From: Oscheius onirici
Taxonomy: Eukaryota; Nematoda; Chromadorea; Rhabditida; Rhabditidae
DNA length: 64,000 nucleotides
Direction: 5' to 3'
NCBI GenBank assembly: GCA_932521025.1
Contig: OW051473.1
Location: forward strand, 10,168,001-10,232,000
Positions within the stretch are counted from its first letter, which is position 1. Each line of letters opens with the position of its first letter. This document shows, one piece after another, positions 58,972 to 64,000 of the stretch. The position numbers and the translations under genes are program-made. The notes under the pieces were generated by a model. It made no database searches and had not been told where the DNA came from. It saw only the letters and a list, made by a program, of their open reading frames with translations.

Positions 58972-60404
58972 TCAATACTTTGACGTTACTGACTGAACAG
59001 TACTGCGGCGAGTGCTTTTACTAACAGAAGCCCTCTTCGAAAAGTTTTGACTAGCCGGTGGACTGCCTTTCCTAAAAATCAGCCATACAGCTCTTCGACG
59101 AATGTTTTTGTTAACGACAAGAAGAACAGCCGCTGGTAGGGCTAAAATTTGAAAAATTCAAGTCAAAAAAGACTCTTACTTCCACAAATTTGGTAGGCAA
59201 CTTCGGCTGCTAGGGGCAACCACGGTGGATATTCGAAAATCTGCATGTAGGCGAAAAGAACGGCTGCGATACAGACAAGAAGACAGATGAGGAAAGATTG
59301 AAGAAAAGCCTGAAAATCCGATTTTAGAAATTTTCTGAAATTTACCGAAATTTGAAGATGTCTGTTAGCACTTGACACATTCGTTCTGTAGGCAGGATGC
59401 AGAAAGAGTCTCAGGCATACGTAGACGTAAAGAAGCGGAGTGAGGAGAGTAACCAATACATTTTCTGTCAAGTGATACGAGTTGGCAAACAGCACAGATT
59501 CCTGAACTTGAATTTCTAAATGTGAAAATGTTTTCTTACCTTGATGTACGGAGAGAAGAACCAAGATCCACGAGGAGCATTGAAAACAACCGATCTTGTG
59601 AGGACCATCATGAAGAGTCCGTAAACTGTAGCAACTCCCATTACGACGTAGTTTATGTACTCTGAAAATAGCCTGTTGAAAAAATGCTACAGTAACCCAA
59701 GCTCCCTTCCCCGCGGAACCCGTATTTGGCCAACCATTTCCCCAGGTGAAGATTGCATTATTCGCTGTTCGGCGGCCCATAAGGGTCCTGCGGGCAAAGA
59801 AATTTTGGGTTACTGTAGCATTCTTCTTTTTGAACAGACTTCAACTTACTCCATTCATAACCATGCAGTGCGCAAATTCTGGAGAACGCCAGAGCAATGC
59901 AAAGGACACAGGATGAGCTCCAACAGCCTGAACTTTCTGTAAATTTGGTTTTTTTTCCGTTAATTACCGAGACCAACGGCTCCTGGAGCAAAAGCCCAGA
60001 AGGTATTGGTACAGTACACATCTCCGCGAATGAACAGCCATCCTGTGATGAGCCCTCCACAAGCTATGCTCCCTATAACTTTGTGAGCTCTGACTGAGCA
60101 AAATCTGTACCACAATCTATCCAACAATTGAAGTAGATCAGCTGCAAACATCCGTTTTGTAACGTTTCTTTAGATGACATTGCCAGTAGTAGTAGTGCGT
60201 ACACACTCTGGGTTTCTGTTTGAGAATGTCTGTCATTTTGCTTACAAAGGAAGCAACTCCGAGAGTTATGAGCCACCAGCCAACATATAACGAAGGGTCC
60301 TTTTCATTCTCCCATTCCAATGCAGTCTTGTGCGAACAGTTGTACTCTACAGGATCGGCAAAGAAGAAAAAGTGAGGATGTAGAGAGAAATCGAGTCTGG
60401 CCAT
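58972..60404 (-). CDS. srt: Serpentine chemoreceptor, Srt-class-like
   Basis: Srt receptors are nematode seven-helix GPCRs expressed mostly in sensory neurons. Exons 60203-60404, 59968-60141, 59850-59936, 59735-59787, about 59540-59659, 59346-59501, 59180-59309 and 58972-59141 give about 363 residues in one frame. Family-like features: the N-terminal EYNCSHKTALEWENEKDP, GGLITGWLFIRGDVYCTNTF, LCIALAFSRICAL at the end of TM3, VATVYGLFMMVLTRSVVFN, SWFFSPYIK, TPLLYVYVCLRLF, and ALPAAVLLVVNKNIRRRAVW at the end of TM7. The splice near 59735 and the acceptor at 59660 are the least certain; another frame there reads GRRTANNAIFTWGN. TTTCAG lies seven bases before the ATG. Confidence 0.8.
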
Positions 60405-61854
60405 TCCGATGCTGAAATGCATGTGTTTTAAATATAGATACACGGAAACGGGTGTCCCTTCCAGTAATACTAGTACTTTTTTTAGTCTGAGATCAAAACT
60501 GGTAAGAGAGCAGATGATTAAAGTTTTGTAGCTTTTTCCTTGAGCGAAAAAGATTAATTACGGAAATTGTGTAATAGATTGGTATCCGCACTATTTTAGA
60601 AGAGGCGCAAAAGTCATCAGTCTAAAAGTTATATTAAGTTTCTTCCTAAGCGAGAAAAGGATTCCAAAACGGTCTCGATTGGCAAGCTTAGAGTTAGACG
60701 TGACGTGAACCCTAATCGCGTAAGTACCCTTTTTAACCAAATTTAAAGAATACTCTGCACTCTACCAAAATGTCTACCATTAAAACACTGATCATGACTG
60801 AAGTTCAATCTGAAGAGTAGGGTTTTTCTGATCATCATAAATTGAGAGAGAGCGTTTTTTGCAGAATCTTCACGAATTAGATTCTACCCTATCCCAACTG
60901 GAGAGATCAATAGAACTGTTTTCAAACAATAGAATCAAACAATATACACTGACCGAACTGGATACATCTTCTTTATGAAGACTGTTCTCCGCCAATGTTT
61001 GTAAATACGGCAAAGGGTAGAGAGCGTCAAGTACGGCTCGGGGGCAGCGCTTATGGCCAGGTATTAGCGGGTCAAAGTTTAAGATCTTCGTGCAACTGAA
61101 TAAAGATTAATCCTATCTATTCCAAGGTACAATTTTTAGTTAAGTACGTAATCAACGAAAATGCTAAAACTTTTATAGACGCAACTTTTTCGATTGTTAT
61201 GTGGTGATACGTAAGACGAACCTGTAATGAGCGTGGTGGGGTTTCCGTCGAAAAAGTCGGATGACATCGGATGTTTGGTTTTGTGGCAATCTGAGATCTG
61301 AAAAGGGAGAGAGAGACTACGTCGAAAGGCCCCAGGAAAATTGGATACAATTCCGAGGGCTTTGTAACGATGCAGCAGGCTGCTAACCATTATTCAAACG
61401 ACGTCAGTTCACAACCCAAAATCGAGAAAATTGCAGTCTACCGGATTTTATACACCCATGTTCAGGACCAGGTGTCTTTAAACGTGTCCTTCTTATGCTT
61501 TCCGAGGTTAGATGTCCGTTCCCATACAATCTTGTAGATTGAGTTCAGCCCACCGGCGAGAGGCCGTTACTTTTCGTGTAACTTCCGTCAAGTCATACAC
61601 GTCTTCTAGATTTCATGCTTTCTATGAATTGAAGTTTTTTTTAAGACAAAGGGTTCTTAAATTCTCTTTATTAATTGAGAGCCACGCTTTACCTTCCCCT
61701 GAGATAAAAGGAGTTTACTAGAAGAACTGCATTTCCGGGTTACTGTAGTTGTTTCACTTTGACTGATAACTACTGTTAAAGCTTTGGTGAACTTGACAAA
61801 ACGTAAACGCTTTCTTCAATACACTTTTACATGTGTCTATACACAAAGTTGAAG
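60405..61854. other. Intergenic, about 1.45 kb
   Basis: No supported exon. Short minus-strand frames around 61117 to 61390 overlap each other and show no splice partners. Presumably the upstream regions of two divergent genes. Confidence 0.5.
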
Positions 61855-62886
61855 ATGGGTCAAGTTGCCAGCCGTGAAGCTGCCTACCATCTTATGGAAG
61901 AAGACGAGGACGATTCTTCAACTCTCACACATCCGGTCGTCTACCACCAAACGTACAGAAACTCTGTCGGCCTACCGGTCCTGATATACGGTAGCCCAAA
62001 GTGTGGAAAGAGTATCCTGATCAATGAGCTGACGTGCGAACTGAAGACGTGCTACGCAGAAACCACCGACGAAACTCGATGTCACGTCATGTGAGTTTTG
62101 ATATTAACTTGCTTTTAAAGTGTTATAGTCCGACTGAAGTCCGGACCAATGTCGACAAAGTTCTTCGAGACAACGAGTTCCGCTTCACAGCGCTGTGCTA
62201 CATGGTCAATATTTCGTTGTACGGCGAAGGAACCAAAGAGAACGTAAGTTTCACAGAATTGTCTCTCTGTTTCTCTGACTAACTGACTCTCTGTCTCTCT
62301 TTCTTATTTTGTCTCAGCCTAATCATGCGAGTGAACTTTTTAGCCAGTAGTCGTAAAATGAAATGAGAAACTAAATTTTAGTGCCAGGATCCCATCACTT
62401 CTAACTTGATTAAAAACCATTTCTAATCATGAGAGTGACCTTTTCCATAAAATCTCCTTTAGAATCCAATCGTTCAAGCTTTCAAGGAGATCCAGAGATT
62501 TGCCAATCATAACAGAATGAGAGAAATGCCAATCATTGTCATGCTCACCAGGAAAGACCTGCTCACTGAGGAGTTGAACAAGACTCCCGTCTCGGTAAAC
62601 TTTCCTGACTACCATGGTAAGATCTGGTCGTGTACAAATTTTATCTTTGAGGCAACAACATTCCGAACGATGTGCTCAACTTTTTCGCTCAAAAGTTTAA
62701 AGCTCTGAGACATGTCACTTATCGTTCAAGAGTAAGTAGCTTCAATTTTACACATTGAATGCTCATTTGCAGTACTACCGATCTTTCTATGTCTTCATGC
62801 CTGACAGTATGGTTGCAATGACGCTGTTTGCTCTTTTCTACGAGGACCATATTGTTCAGAAAATCTCAAGCATAGGTTTCACTTAA
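61855..62886 (+). CDS. Shortened, divergent G-protein alpha-like protein
   Basis: Five exons (61855-62090, 62129-62243, 62463-62616, 62652-62731, 62773-62886) give 232 residues, against about 355 for normal G-alpha. MGQVAS at the start is an N-myristoylation signal. The P-loop is GSPKCGKS. The second half aligns by eye with the G-alpha core: FTALCYMVNISLYGEG (strand 4), FKEIQRFANHNRMREMPIIV, TRKDLL in place of NKxD, FPDYHG, VLNFFAQKFKAL, and a last helix FYEDHIVQKISSIGFT resembling the receptor-binding C-terminus. The helical domain and the DVGGQ switch II motif are missing. Whether it binds or hydrolyses GTP is doubtful. An internal start at 61831 is also open but lacks the Gly-2. Confidence 0.75.
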
Positions 62887-63068
62887 AATACTTAAAAAAA
62901 ACGAATTCTCTCATTGTAATCTCATTCAAGTATTTAAAGGCTGACAATTACTGTTGAAATTTTACGTCTACAGAACCCTTCAGTACAGTTTTTGACTTTG
63001 GAGAACAAAAACAGGGTCAAACTACTGCCACACGTTCATTCAGGTGTATTTACAGGGCAAACATAATA

Positions 63069-64000
63069 TCAAAGCTCTCCAGGGATTGGAACATCTGGTC
63101 CTTTGCTGTATGTATCGAGGTAGACTTCAATTTCCTTTGGTTCCTCTCCGCTCTCATCTGAATAACGTGCTCTGGCGATCACATCAGCTACATGCTTCAG
63201 CTTTTCTAAAACCTAGTAGCAGCCGTATCAAACATACCAACCTTGAGTAACTTGATCGACCCAAATGTCTGCAAACTTTCTGAAAACTGTCTGAAAACTT
63301 TTGTGAGATTACATACTTTTGTTTCATGACATGTTGAACGTGAAAGTCGTGAGCTGCCACAATGTCTGTTATTGGATGAGATGATCTGCCTTAAAAAATA
63401 GTCCAGACACGAAATTCCTACAACTCACTTGTATTCGCCAGTCGGAGGTCAGCATCCATGTCCAGAAAGACTTTGACGTCAAGTTTCGATCGCAACGAAA
63501 GATCCTAAGGCTTTGTCATTGTGTAAAGAGTAGATTACCTCAAAAACAGTCAGTCCGTGGTAGAGAATGCAGTCAACAGAAGGAGGCACTAAACTGGGTT
63601 GTACACACGTTCAATGAGCTTTTCACTGATAAAAAGCAAAGAAATGAAATAATTTGTCGGTCGAGGAATCAATTGATGGCTTTTTGCTTGGTTATACCGT
63701 AATGTAAGCCAACTGGACCAGTATCTGATCCGAAAAGAGCACTGACCTGACCAGAAGTTAGGCCAGAACCCCTTTTCCAATAAGCAATATAATACTCTTG
63801 AGTTTGACCCACTGTAAAAATGTCAAACTTACCATATCTTTCAACATTCTGCTTGGCTTTGTTGTATTCAATCTCCACTGCATTGAGCGACTTTTTGCGA
63901 AGCAGATTGACGAGAAGAGCAGAAAAGTTTTTCTAGTGAATGAATATTTTTCTATAGAATCATGAACTGCCCCACCTTTCCAGTTCCGGCACCTCCAACG
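63069..64000 (-). CDS. Uridine kinase / phosphoribulokinase-family P-loop protein (5' end off the window)
   Basis: The right edge begins inside a P-loop (VGGAGTGK, 63977-64000). Later exons: about 63742-63935 (NLLRKKSLNAVEIEYNKAKQ), 63539-63593 (PPSVDCILYHGLTVFE), 63429-63504 (LDVKVFLDMDADLRLANT), 63317-63389 (HPITDIVAAHDFHVQHVMKQ), 63242-63279 (KFADIWVDQVTQ) and 63069-63205 (LKHVADVIARARYSDESGEE to the stop). The order P-loop, D-x-ILY-GL-VFE, DVKVFLDMDADLRL, then a VxxQ-xxKxxADV-like block is that of uridine kinases. The usual RRI-RD-x-RGR lid is replaced by NTSRSSHPITD, so catalytic activity is uncertain. The region between 63593 and 63742 is not resolved. Confidence 0.65.

Noticed and set aside
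1-64000. CRISPR arrays, bacterial operons, phage or integrated virus genes
   Set aside because: No regularly spaced direct repeats, and every recognisable gene has spliceosomal introns and metazoan homology; the only reverse transcriptases are non-LTR type.

Overview
This window is nuclear DNA from a small-genome animal, almost certainly a nematode. The genes carry many tiny spliceosomal introns, mostly 28 to 50 bases, with GT donors and TTTCAG-like acceptors. Protein content also points to nematodes: a serpentine receptor resembling the Srt chemoreceptor class, a triple ShKT-domain secreted protein, an FMRFamide-type receptor and a reticulon with several alternative first exons. At least eight genes have an acceptor-like AG 0 to 25 bases before the start codon with no visible upstream exon, as expected for spliced-leader trans-splicing. 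Exon structures were joined by eye; joins I could not resolve are stated in the entries.

Region 1 to 13 kb: the 3' part of a divergent protein kinase (minus), a decayed RTE-like LINE (plus), a NCBP3-like cap-binding gene (minus, with one intron over 3 kb), a repeat-rich stretch, and a small heat-shock protein (plus).

Region 13 to 27.7 kb: a complete seven-helix neuropeptide-type receptor (minus), about 3.7 kb with nothing assignable, a cytochrome P450 (plus), an R/S/T-rich protein of unknown function (minus), a choline/ethanolamine phosphotransferase (plus) with an antisense retrotransposon fragment in an intron, and the ShKT protein (plus).

Region 27.8 to 39.3 kb: a membrane-anchored phospholipase A2-like protein, a small single-pass membrane protein and two unidentified genes, all minus. 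Between them lie foldback (long inverted repeat) elements, one carrying tRNA-like pol III promoter boxes in each arm.

Region 39.7 to 46.2 kb: a reticulon locus (minus) encoding the usual membrane-shaping C-terminal domain behind alternative N-termini, one long, acidic and very histidine-rich.

Region 48 to 64 kb: two related small secreted cysteine-containing proteins, two tandem mitochondrial carriers, an alpha-galactosidase/NAGA-family lysosomal glycosidase, a cysteine-rich secreted protein, a cytidine deaminase, a second foldback element with G/C homopolymer ends, the Srt-like receptor, a shortened G-alpha-like protein with a myristoylation signal, and the end of a uridine-kinase-like P-loop gene that runs off the window. 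The genes are unrelated in function and alternate strands; no operon is evident. The carrier pair and the small secreted pair look like local duplications.
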